DNA from: Trema orientale
Taxonomy: Eukaryota > Streptophyta > Magnoliopsida > Rosales > Cannabaceae
Direction: 5' to 3'
DNA: 64,000 nucleotides
NCBI GenBank assembly: GCA_002914845.1
Contig: JXTC01000068.1
Location: forward strand, 62,001-126,000
Part shown: in pieces, positions 49,440 through 60,415 of the stretch
Layout of the letters: every line of letters begins with the position of its first letter
Numbering within the stretch: position 1 is the stretch's first letter
The notes under the pieces: model-generated
Databases searched by the model: none
Told to the model about the DNA's origin: nothing
The model's input: the letters and a program-made list of their open reading frames with translations, nothing else
Program-made: the position numbers and the translations under genes

Positions 49440-49640
49440 CATAGAAATTAAGATAAAGTTCTTGAAATTAATTTTTAGGGTTCTTGAGAACTATATAGAG
49501 CTAGAGTTTCTTGAATTATTTCTTAGGATTCTTGAGTATCTTTTAATGTTCTTAAAAAATAGATAAAAAAGTTAGAGTTCTTGAATATTTTTTAGGATTT
49601 TTGAAAATTAAAAAGAGAGTTAGAGTTCTTGAAATATCGT
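49440..49640. repeat. Degenerate GTTCTTGAA tandem repeat
   Basis: Units around GAGTTCTTGAA-TATTTTTTAGGATT recur at intervals of 40-70 bp. Related in wording, though not clearly in origin, to the TTCTTGA minisatellite near 14700. Confidence 0.55.
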
Positions 49641-49649
49641 TGTTAGGGA

Positions 49650-49840
49650 TTAACAAAGGCACCATCATGACAATTGTCTCTTCACTTCTGCTCCCAGTTG
49701 GTCTGATTGTGGCTGAATCACTAGCTGCGTCTTTAGCTATTGATGTGGCTACTTTACTAAATCTGAAGTTTATTATCTTAGAAGGTGACTCAAAGGTACA
49801 ATTGGATAATATTCAAGCTCAACAAGAGACATGTCTATGA
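49650..49840 (+). pseudogene. Fragment of an RNase H-like (RVT_3) domain
   Basis: One frame encodes VAESLAASLAIDVATLLNLK followed by FIILEGDSKVQL, which matches the middle of the RNase H-like domain found in plant non-LTR retroelements and derived host genes (alanine-rich helix, then the strand ending in EGDS). Both the N-terminal DG motif and the C-terminal part are missing and it stops at 49838-49840. Interpreted as a 5'- and 3'-truncated relic. The upstream part of the frame is repeat sequence. Confidence 0.7.
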
Positions 49841-50170
49841 GAGAATTCAGAGATCACTACAAATATCAGGAATTTTTCTTCTCGCTTTTATGGGTTTTTA
49901 GTTTCTATTATTAGTGGGGGAAATTAGCCAATACACTATAAAATGATAAAAGAATTACACATATACGTTCAACTAAAAAAACTAGGATGTCATACTGCAT
50001 GCGGCTAGTATTTTTGAAAAACAAAGTTCAAAAAGCGCACAAAATATAAAATAAAAGGAAAGAAAACAAATCATGAACACAAGATGGTAACCAGTAACCA
50101 ATCTATTTATTGCTTTAGTCATTATGTGTATTTTTTGGGGGGGAAAAAAAGACAAAACAAACAAAACTAA

Positions 50171-51190
50171 CAAATCAGTAATAAATATTGTAATTGGTAC
50201 ACAGATTAGTTAGAGTTAACTAAATTAGTCACTGTAAGTAGTTACTAAATTGGTAAATAAATTAGTTACTAGTAACTAGATTAGTAATTGGTAGTAAATA
50301 AATGGGTTATTAGTAACTAGATTAGTAATTGGCAGCTAGATTGGTATTGGTATCGGTATCAGTATCTGGTAACCAACCACCAGTCTGCAAACTAGTAACC
50401 AATATGGTTACTAATAACCAGATTAGTTACTAATAACTAGAGTAACCAATAACAAATTAGTAACTAATAATCAAGTTTGTCTTATATTAGAAATTGGTAA
50501 CTCAGTAACTGAATCAATCATTATAATTTGCTATAATTTATAATTGATAACCAACCACCAAACTGGAAACTAGTAGCAAAGTAGTTACTAGTAACTAGAT
50601 TGGTAACCGGTAACCAATCACCAGTTTTGAAGTTGGTTACCAATATAATTAGTTGGTAACTGGTAACCGGTAGCCAATCATTTTATTGGTTACTTTGATC
50701 ATTATATATATTTTTGGAGTAAATCAGATTAATTAGTAGTAACTAAATTAGTCATTGTAACAACCTACTAAATTGGTATATAAATTAGTGGCTAGTAACT
50801 AGATTAGTAATTAGCAGCTAGATTATTATTAGTATTTGGTAACTAACCACTAATTTAGAAACTAGTAACCGAATTGGTTACCAATAACCAGATTAGTTAC
50901 TAGTAACTAGCGTAACCAATAATAAACTAGTAACTAGTAACTAAATTTGTCTTATATAGGAAACTAGTAACCAGTAACCGAGTCAGTCGTCGTAATTAGC
51001 CATCATTGGTAATTGGTGACCAATCACCAAATTGGAAATTAGTAACAAATTGGTTAGTAGTAACTAAATTGGTAACTGGTTATCAATCACCAATCTTAAA
51101 GTTAGTTACCAATATAATTATTGGTAACTAGTAGCCAGTAACTAATAACTAGTATTCAGATTAGCTAGTAATAACTAGAGTAACCACTGC
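50171..51190. repeat. GTAACTAG-rich array duplicated in tandem
   Basis: The whole stretch consists of variants of TTAGTTACTAGTAACTAG and GGTAACCAATNACCA. At a larger scale it is two diverged units of about 0.5 kb (50171-50720 and 50721-51190) sharing ordered landmarks: AACTAAATTAGTCA(C/T)TGTAA, ATTAGTAATT(G/A)GCAGCTAG, TTTGTCTTATAT, AGTTACCAATATAATTA. Confidence 0.85.
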
Positions 51191-51219
51191 TCCTAAACCA
51201 GATGAGAAAAGGTACTTGC

Positions 51220-51560
51220 CACTATACTAGAACAAGCTTTATAAAATATATCATTTTTTCTTTCAACCTATAAGTACTATTAGTAGAGTATAAAAGGAAA
51301 AAAAAAATTAAAAAAAAAATACTAAATACTGTGCTAGAATAAATTTTCTAAAATATATCCTTTTTTTTTTTATTGTATAATCATGTTTTTCAGTATATAA
51401 GTTATGTTAATATAAAAGGAAAACAAAATAAAAAATACTTACGATTGTGCTAGAATAAATGTTCTAACATATAACATGTTTTTTAATATATAAGTTACCA
51501 TTGTGCTAGAATAAACTTTTCAAAATATAACATATTTTAAATATATAAGTGCTAATTAAA
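51220..51560. repeat. Degenerate tandem repeat with GTGCTAGAATAAA
   Basis: The word (TGTG)CTAGAATAAA followed by TTC(T)AAAATATA-like sequence recurs at about 51222, 51332, 51447 and 51498, with AT-rich spacers. Confidence 0.65.
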
Positions 51561-52329
51561 AAAGAGTTTACTATGGTACGAACCTTACAGCTAAATATAG
51601 AACAGACAATAACTAGCCACTGAGTTAGCTCAAATCCTATGCTTTTCAATACAAGTTATAATTAAGACAAAGTTGGCTTTATTTACACTACTACCATTGC
51701 ATTTTTTACTTTGTCAATCTTTCAAAAATACCAATTACGTGTGGTATGCAATGCAATTCTTTTTCGATACTGTATGTGTGTAATTCTTTTTATTTTTAAC
51801 GATATAACCCTAAAAACCCCTTATTAGTAGAACTATTAATCTAATGGCCCATAACATTGCTAAAAAAGGCTCGGATGTACTCTACTTTTGGGATTATTTC
51901 ACTTACCATTATCCTCCCTACTATCCTTTCAGACTCAATTGAGTACCTCTAACAACCTAATGTGTTTAGGCCACTCTAGTTTCGGTTTTTTCAATATATC
52001 CCGCAAGTTTTAACTGGAAAAAAAAGAGTTCTTTAGAATTAGAAATTCATGGTATTTTTTGTCTACAACTATAAAAAATAAAAATTTTATTTTCCAACAA
52101 ATAAATTGATTGCTTAAGTTTTTCTTTTTTTTTTTCCCCAATGATTTGCATATCAGTTGTGTTTAAGGAGTATATGAAGGAAAAAAAATCAAGAAAGAAT
52201 ATTCTAGATTTTTAATATTAATTATGTCCATTTATATCATCTAATATAAAGTTATTTATGTTATTTAATAATTAGTAAATGAGAGGTAAGAAGAGAAAAA
52301 AAGAAGGGTGGCTCGACTGCGAGCCACCC
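51561..52329. other. AT-rich spacer
   Basis: No recognisable gene or defined element. Confidence 0.45.
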
Positions 52330-52700
52330 TATAATTGAAAAATCACGCATTTTAAAATTGTTGGAAAAAATCCAAAATTTATCTAGAAAAATACGAGTTT
52401 TAAAAATATTTAGATAAATACCATTTTTTACAAATTGATGAGATACTTGAGGTAACCGGTCAAGTTACCTGACTAGTAAATTTTCAAGTAACTTAAGTAG
52501 TTACCTCAAGTAATTCAACTAGTTACATTCAGTAACTCGTCTGGTTATCTAGAGTACCACTGAAAAAGACCAGTTCTGATTCTTTTGAAGAAAAAGTTAT
52601 ATTTTTGTAAATACTATTAAAAGGTGGTATTTTTTCAAAAACTTTAAAAAGTGACATTTTTCTAAATAAATATCTTGAATTTTTCAATATTTTAGACTTT
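52330..52700. mobile_element. Foldback with GTAAC-repeat core
   Basis: The arms (TTTATCTAGAAAAATACGAG and, on the complement of the right, TTTATTTAGAAAAATGTCAC) are inverted and keep alignable flanks. The core 52440-52555 has repeated AGTTACCT/GTAACT words similar to the array at 50171-51190. Confidence 0.6.
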
Positions 52701-52964
52701 AGACCTGGACTTTTGTAAGAAGTCCTGTACTTTATTTTAATTAGAGTATGTTTTGTTTTATGGCTTCCGAATGATCTGGATTATGTTTGTCTTAGTTTTG
52801 ATTTACAAGTATTTAATTATGACATCTCGCTATTTTTAATTATATTTTTCTTTTTGCCCTTGGTTTATAAAAGTGTTGCTTAAACCTTGAGACTATAATG
52901 TAGTTTAGGTATCAAAATGAGATGTTCAATCATGGACCCCAAAAAAAAAATGTTTTCTTGATTA

Positions 52965-54503
52965 TACTATAACAAAAGTTACTTATTGCGATGATATTTA
53001 TCACTACGATAAAAAGTCGTTGCAATAGAGTTTCATATTGCGACGACAATAAGCAGTCGTCGCTATAAGCTTTTGAGATTTTTTGGCTAATTAAGATCAC
53101 ACTAATATTTCACTCTTTGACTTAGTGTGACGACATAAGTCATTATAATAGGTAAAAAGTCGTCGCAATAGATGAAAAATTAAAAAGTCCATATCTCGTG
53201 CTATAGTCTCGGGCAAATTTTACAAAATAAAAATATCTAGACCTATTGCTACAATATACATCATGGCAATAGGTCAAAAAGTCGCCGCATTAGGTAAAAA
53301 TTGGAAGTCCATAACTCACGCTATCCTCGCGGGCAAATTTTAGAAAAAGAAAAATATTTAAACCTGTTTCTACGACATATATTGTGGCAACATGTCAAAA
53401 AGTCGCCGCAATAGGTGAAAGAGAAAAAAAAACAATTCAAAGTCCATATCTCATGCTATCCTCGTAGATAAAATTCACCGGAAAAAAAATTATCTGAATC
53501 TATTGTGACAACAAATGCCGTCGCAGTAATATTTATATATATTTTTTTCAAATGTAAAAAAAATGATAAAATTAATTAAAAATTTTTAGAAAATAAAAAT
53601 AAAAACCTATTTGTCGTCGCAATAGATCTCAATTAAAACCGGACCAGAAGAAACTCCTCTTCTTCTCCATTCTTTTGTTTTCTCTTTTTTTTTTCCGTCT
53701 TCTTTCCCATTCTCTCTGTCTCTCTGTCTCTCTCTTTCTTATATCTCCACCCACTCCTCTATCCCACTCCTCTATCCCACTCCACTCTGTCCTATCTCTA
53801 CTGCTCCAACTTCCTCCACCACCTCCGTGAGCTCCACCAGAGCTCTTTCATTGGATAAGCTACACTTTCTATCTCTTCCTATTGTAATTTGGTATTTATA
53901 AGTGTTTTTTTAAGTAGCTTTCTAACAATTTTTTTCTATATTCTTCTTTTTTCAGATTTTATAATCTCTTATTTTTGGCAAAAGTGAGGTTAGTAAATTA
54001 TCTTTTATTTTTAATAATTTTTTTTCTATATATATTGAGTATGGTTTAGTTTTATGAGTTATTAAATTGGATGTGGTTTTGAATAAATTAGGAGTTTGAA
54101 CATGGTATTAATGTTAATTTAGGTTTAGATTATGATTTTGAGAATATCGATGCTGGGTATGATTTTGGGTTTTAGAGGTTTAATTTTGGTATTGATTGTG
54201 ATTTAGGTATTTTTTTTGTATCAAATTTTATTATAATTTCATTTTGGTGGTTTTTTGAGCTTTTATGTGTCTTTTTAAATTTGGGTATTTGAATTTTTTA
54301 GCTATTTAGTTTTTAAAATTTATTTTTTTAAAAAATATTAAAGACTATTATCGTGACTTATGTCGTAGCAACAGAGTATAATATTGTGACAACATGAAAA
54401 ATCATCACTATTAAGCTATATAGCGACAAAGTTATAGTGGTAAACAATTGTGATGAGTTTTTGAGCTATTGCCGCGACACAATAGCTCTCGTTTTTTGTA
54501 GTT
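52965..54503. mobile_element. Degenerate CACTA-like element, about 1.54 kb
   Basis: The left end TACTATAACAAAA and the complement of the right end AACTACAAAAAA are one-base variants of the CACTA terminus. The left subterminal region has many copies of GTCGTCGCAATA-type words in both orientations (52985-53640), with further copies at 54350-54490. The centre (53650-53860) is CT-rich and leader-like (TCCACCACCTCCGTGAGCTC), possibly a captured gene fragment. No transposase frame and no matching 3-bp duplication. Confidence 0.75.
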
Positions 54504-55738
54504 GAAAGACTAAAAATAGGGTATATCAATGACAAATTATTCAATATTTCAGTCCAAAGACATGTGGTTTTCAATGCCCTTGACAAATAAAAAAGAAAAC
54601 ACATGTTTCTTATTTTGTGATAAAACTTCATGTCATTTATCTTCCACTGAAGACTATTAATTATATTTTTATATCTTAAAGTTTGATTATTTATTTAATT
54701 TATATGTTATATTTTGGTAATTATTAACATTATTATTCAAATTTGACATTTCTGATAAATCTAATCTTTTCTAGGTTAAATATCAATTTTGATCACTGAG
54801 TTTGCGAAAAATACCCTTTTTAAATTTAAGGATATAAATCTAATAATAAATTTAAATCTGAAAATATATCAAAATTAATAATTATTTACCAATACATTTT
54901 TTTTAATATTCTCATATATATCATTTTAATTATTAATTATAATTTTGTTTTGAATTTGAATTAGTTTTTAAATATAATTATATGTGTTTGGATTGTAAAA
55001 GGGTATACTTGTAAACATATTCAAAATTGGTGTTTGATCTTGAGAGTGTATAAGTATGTTATAAATGTTTAATCTAAAAGACAATATTAATAATAGCTAA
55101 AATACAAATAGAAATTGAACAATCAGTCAAACTATAAGGAATAAAAATTCCCACGTGATTATATTTACACTTTTTTTTTTGAAGGGGTTATATTTTACAT
55201 ATTTATTCTTCGGACAATACCAAAGTGAGAGGAGGAAAGAAAATGCCGTTTTTGTTTTAATATTTTTATGTTTGGGTTGGGAATAAGATACACGAATTAT
55301 TGGAGATATACAATATGTCTGTTAACCTTTTTTTGGGACCAAATTAATCTATGTCATTTAACTTTACTAGATACGACATGTCGTCCAAATTTTTCATTTG
55401 AAATGTTTAAAGTGATAGTATCATTTTTATTCTGTATTTGGACACTTTGTTCAGTTTATATATTATGTTTTGGTTATATATATATACACACAAAACTTTC
55501 TATCTAAAAATGAAAACCCAATAAAATGTATCTTAATTTTGACTTTGTATTCAACAAGAAGTTGAATGTATTCTATTACGGTCAAATGAAAACTAAAGAA
55601 GAAATAACTTCTTAGTATTGTGTTTAACTTGAGGCAAATATGTCCGATTACGGCAAAACACAAACCAAAGAAAGAATCACTTTTAAATATTGTGTTCGAC
55701 CTTAGTCAAATGCCAAACTAGACTATATATATAAAATA
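54504..55738. other. AT-rich intergenic stretch
   Basis: No gene recognised. A T run flanked by similar TTATATTTACA / TTATATTTTACA words at about 55159-55201 may be another, imperfect tiny insertion. Confidence 0.45.
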
Positions 55739-55991
55739 GTTGCCAATCCGTTAGGTATTTATTTATTTTTTTTTTACTTATGTGTAGGTATTTTTTTTTT
55801 TTTAGTCATTGGATCATCATCTAATGGTGATCCAATGGCTATAATGAGATGTATGAAAAGACGTGCATCATTAATACTATTTCTCTCTCTTATTTTTTGC
55901 AATAAAAAAATATGCATAATAAATTTTTATTGGCCAAAATGATACTTATATATAGGTAAAAAAAAAAAAAATACCTACTAGATTGGTGCCC
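55739..55991. mobile_element. 253-bp MITE, sister of 4151-4407
   Basis: Flanked by ATATAAAATA at 55729-55738 and 55992-56001. Left end GTTGCCAATCCGTTAGGTA; complement of right end GGGCACCAATCTAGTAGGTA. The interior shares GGCTATAATGAG, AAAAGACG and ATTGGCCAAA words with the copy at 4151. Confidence 0.82.
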
Positions 55992-56043
55992 ATATAAAAT
56001 ATATATATATATGGATATACGAATAGTACTAGATATCTAAAAG

Positions 56044-56193
56044 TTTTTATTAAAATTTTAATTTCAACACATGTGGCATGTGAATCGATAATATTCAATT
56101 AGTAAATATCATTACTCTATCTATAGTAAGTTTTAATACACTGATTAAATAATGATAACTCATATTCCACGTATATTAGTATTAAAATTTTTG
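56044..56193. mobile_element. Hairpin MITE, copy 1
   Basis: Almost wholly palindromic around 56118: TTAAAATTTTAATTTCAACA with CATGTGGCATGTGAATC on the left, and the complement of the right TTTTAATACTAATATACGTGG with AATATGAGTTATCA. Confidence 0.75.
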
Positions 56194-56309
56194 AATTCGA
56201 TTGGGATCGCAACGCGATCTTCTACCTCTAGTCTAGTAATTTTGACTAGAGTTGAACCTATTCAATTGAGATGATCGAATTATGTCTCTCTTTTTTTTAT
56301 TTTTTATAA

Positions 56310-56495
56310 TAATACTATGTGTCCCAAAATTTGTACCAAATTTTTAATACCAATACACATGGCATGTGAAATGTCAGCATTCAATTGATGAATGCGATCA
56401 ATCTATTTGTGGTGAGTTATAATGCACTAATTGAATGCTGATAATTCACATACTACGTGTGTTGGTATTAAAAATGTATAGAATACGTAGCATCA
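56310..56495. mobile_element. Hairpin MITE, copy 2
   Basis: Same family as 56044-56193: TTTTTAATACCAATACACAT and GGCATGTGAAATGTCAGCAT on the left; complement of the right TTTTTAATACCAACACACGT and TGTGAATTATCAGCATTC. Better preserved than copy 1. Confidence 0.82.
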
Positions 56496-58228
56496 TTTTT
56501 TTTAAATATACAAAACCAAATATTTAAGAGCAACTTCATAATACTTTAAAGATTGAAAACAATAATCAAATGTATATATGTGTGAATTCAAAACACTTAT
56601 ATATGTAATGTAAACTTGTACTATAATATTCTAAAATTCTTGCAATATTTGCTCAATTTAAATCTAAGAAATTGAATATTTAATTGTCACATGTATTCAA
56701 ATGTATAAGGGAGAGCGAGATGGAAAGGATAAATCCATAATTTTTGAAGTACTAATTTGTCTTGGAAATCATACTCTAGGATGTAATAAATTATTGAGTC
56801 TCACTTGGAATTAAGGGGAGGATAGATGTCATAATGAAGAGAAACAGAGGAGGGAGTAGGTAAGAAAGTAAAGACTATATTAAAAAAATAATATTACGGA
56901 GATTATACATATTAATAATAACATATGATGTTTTTATAATTAAGTTTCAAATAGATCTACGTAGGACTCAAAATTATTAATTATAATCATGTAACAACAT
57001 CATCATTACTGATACTCGTAATATTGCTCGTATTAAAAGGATTAATAACACTAGCTAACAAGGACACCTTTAGGTTGCGAATAAAAGTCCTTTTTGTATG
57101 CAGACTATAAGTGGTTTATTTTCACGATAACTCTATATCAGGTAAAAAAGGAAAATGATAATGGACGAATATAAATTGTGTGTATATATGCATACACCCT
57201 AAAGAATCTAACTGAAATTAGAGAGAATTTCATTTTTGCTTCATCTGAAAATATATGTACAGTGATATACATCTATACATAAAGTGGGACTTGAGAGCTT
57301 GGCCTATCTGAATTTGATTGATTATTTATTATTTTCAGTTCATCAAAGGAGTTCAAAGGCGAAAAAAAATATATTATAATTATGTAGCATAAAGATAGTG
57401 ACAAGCAAATTCGACGGCTTAAGAGAACAACCAGACAGCTCCAACACCAAAAGAGACAAAGCATAGAAGTATCCCTAGCAACAAACCAACAACATTCTTA
57501 TTATTCCCCTAAGCCAACAAATAAACTTTCCATATAGTAATATGATAAATGATATACGCATATAATACATACATATATGGTCCCAAAGCTCGGAATAAAC
57601 TTTGATTATATATATTGGTCATAGACTCGTATATACCTTTATATAATGTGGGTATCGATCCACTGCTTTTCATATAATTAACGTGCGAAGTCTGACATAA
57701 GCCGCGTAGTCTCACTCGCATGCAAGGGAAACTTATATAAATAATTCTTTCTAACTTTATATATTAGTTACTAATAATGCTTTTTGATGTATATTAATTA
57801 TTTCCCAAAATAATTTGTTAAAATGTCGGTGAACTGGCCAGCTTAGTGGCTTGAACATCCGGGGAGGGTTGAAAAGCAACAAACATGAATCTATTGGGTC
57901 ACCTGTCCATCAGCAAAAAAGCTTTCCCTCATTCTCTCTTAAAAAAATTCATCTTATTCTTATGCAACTCTTTTTTCTTTTGATTTTTATCCCACTAGAA
58001 AGGGAGATCCTCTGTTGATCCTCTGTTCACGAAGATATAGATTCTATGAGGACTGATGGTATACTTTCAGATAATAAAGGAAGGGCTCTTGCTGCTATAT
58101 TTCGTGAAGATTTGGATAATATTTTTCAGATTCAATGACTTTTTGGTAGAAAGTGATTATATATATTCGTTATAGGTATGGTGAACTCAACTTTGTCTGA
58201 CAATAGAGTTAACGCTAGAGACAAGAAC
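56496..58228. other. Intergenic, no recognisable gene
   Basis: AT-rich; frames at 57273-57464 and 57509-57721 carry no family signal. Confidence 0.45.
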
Positions 58229-60410
58229 TATAAAAACTCGGATTTTAAGAGGGTAAATTGGGAATTTTACCAATTTCTAGATTAAATAAGAGAGTAGTTT
58301 ATTTGCAAAATTTCTTTAGAAACAGGGACTAATTTACAATTTCTGGAGGGATTAGATTGTAAGGAATTTGAAAGTTTGGAGTTAAAGTGCAATTTTGAAA
58401 TAAATTGCGCAGTGTCCTACTTGTATCATGTGGCCCTTACTTTTTCCCACTCACTCTCTCTCTCTCTCTCCCTCGCTCGAACTCTCTCTCTCTCTCTGCT
58501 CTCTCGCTCGCTCACGACCGAAGGAGACCGAGCATTGCCGAGACCACCTCTTGCCGTCGTCCATCCGCGAGGACTGCTGGCGAAGTCTCCCCACACCGCT
58601 CCAAGCTCTTCGCTGACCTGCAGAAGCCGCCAGAGCGCCACACCGTCGCTGAAAGAGAAAGAGGCCGCGAAGAGGTTTGAATTTCAGTCGTCGTTTCGGG
58701 CCGTTTCATATTGCATTCTTGGGCTTATTGGATTCATATTGTCGAGAAGAATCTCCAGGTATCTATCTCGTGACTCCATTTTACCTGATTTAAAAGTTGC
58801 CATTTTTGAGTTGTTTGAGCTCGGGCTTGACTTTTTGGTCCGACCATTGGAATGTATTCTCGGAATGGAAAAGATTGATATATATATATATATATATTGA
58901 ATATATTTAGTGATCGACATGAAAAACGAAATCAGACGGCTAAGATTTACCTCGTTTTGCGTATTACCAGTTTGGTTTCAAACCGGACCCGAATTGGATG
59001 AATAATATATCTAACCTAGCTATTTTGGATGCTAAGAATTCAGTGAAGAGGTCTGTTTGTGGAATTGAAGCTCTGTTGAGAAATTGATTTTTTCACAAGA
59101 GAACGATCGAGAGCTTGTAATTGGTTTCTGACCCTCCGAATAATCGTTCAATAACACCTTGAGATTCCAATAGCGTGTTATCACTATTTTAGTGAGGTAG
59201 GGATTCAGTTACGTCTATTTTATATCGTTTTTGAATAAAACTTACTTTATGCAATATATGATGACAAACTTGATTTTAGAACTATTTTGGATAATTGTGA
59301 TGGAATTTGATTGTATGACAATATATTGTATTACTCTTGGACTTTTCTGAGTGCATGTTATTTTTGAGTATATAAAAAATAGGGTTGTTATGCTGCCCGT
59401 TTTTCTGTAAAATTTAATATACATATTTTATTGAAAAATCAGAGTATAACTGTTTTTATACTTTAGTTCCATATTGCACGTATCATAGGATCATACATGA
59501 GCACCATGTTAGCATTGTCGATTAAACAGTATAGTGCTGCATGCCCTACCATCAATGTAGAGTTTGTAAACCCACGCGAGGTTTGCTTCTTCTGATTACC
59601 TCCTCATTTGGTAGGCATAGACAATATAGTTGCACCTCCAGGTTTTGTAGGCGACATATGGGTGTCCCCTCCGGGTATGGGCTTAGGTGTCAGGCAGATT
59701 GTTAGATACACTTAATCCCACCATCTTGGGTTTCCATTGATGAGATGATGTGAGCTCATAGGCATGGGTTGATTTGTGTCATGTGCGTATGAATTGAATG
59801 ATTTTGCCTATACTGTTTTATATATTCATATGGGTTGCCGGTTTTGGACTATATATATGTATATTTTTTGATTGAACTAACCATGCAGGAATTTTTCATC
59901 ACTAAAATATTTTCAAATGAGGTAACTGCTTTCCTACTGGGTATTTTATGCTCACTCTCTACCTTCCTTCTTCAGGTAATGTTCAGTGTGACCTTCGTGA
60001 CCAGGAGGATTAAGAGGCCATCTTTGACTGTAGTTCGTTATCATGATAATGCTAGAAGTTTATTGTTGTTGTGTTTGGATTGTTTGGATTTGATTTAGTA
60101 TTAAATCAGGATTACTACTTTCAATTATGTCTGTGAACTTATGCATGCTATTTTGGTAGTTGATACTTGTTGTGGATGATGATGATGCTTAGACTTAAAT
60201 TTTGAAGTATATTTTTCAGTTATTATTCGATCTATGTTTAATGGTATATACGAACTGTGGAAGAGGTTCATGGGATGAAATTCTAAATATTTTATTTAAA
60301 TGGACTGTTTATAAAATTGAAATTTTACGACATTTTCAAAATAAATTATGGAATTTCTTACCTTAGTGAAATTTCCCTTCTGCCACTGGCCCAGGTTTTG
60401 GGTCGTAACA
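58229..60410 (+). mobile_element. Probable solo LTR, 2.2 kb
   Basis: It ends TTTTGGGTCGTAACA at 60410, a form I associate with plant LTR ends, and is flanked by AGAAC (58224-58228) and AGAAT (60411-60415). The 5' terminus reads TATAAAAACTCGG, so the expected TG would be mutated. Inside are a CT microsatellite (58446-58504) and a GC-rich block (58505-58680), in strong contrast to the surroundings. No gag, pol or env domain; long frames in the GC-rich block (up to 174 codons) have no family signal and look fortuitous. Superfamily uncertain, perhaps Gypsy or a large non-autonomous derivative. Confidence 0.58.
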
Positions 60411-60415
60411 AGAAT

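Noticed and set aside
50171..51190. CRISPR array
   Set aside because: Repeats are irregular, permuted and without unique spacers of constant length, in a plant genome.
55159..55201. Sixth tiny tract insertion
   Set aside because: The flanking words TTATATTTACA and TTATATTTTACA differ by an indel and are AT-rich, so the case is too weak to count.
58376..58900. 174-codon open frame and overlapping frames on both strands
   Set aside because: They begin in or run through a CT repeat and a GC-rich block inside a probable LTR; low-complexity composition, no recognisable domain, and open in several frames at once.
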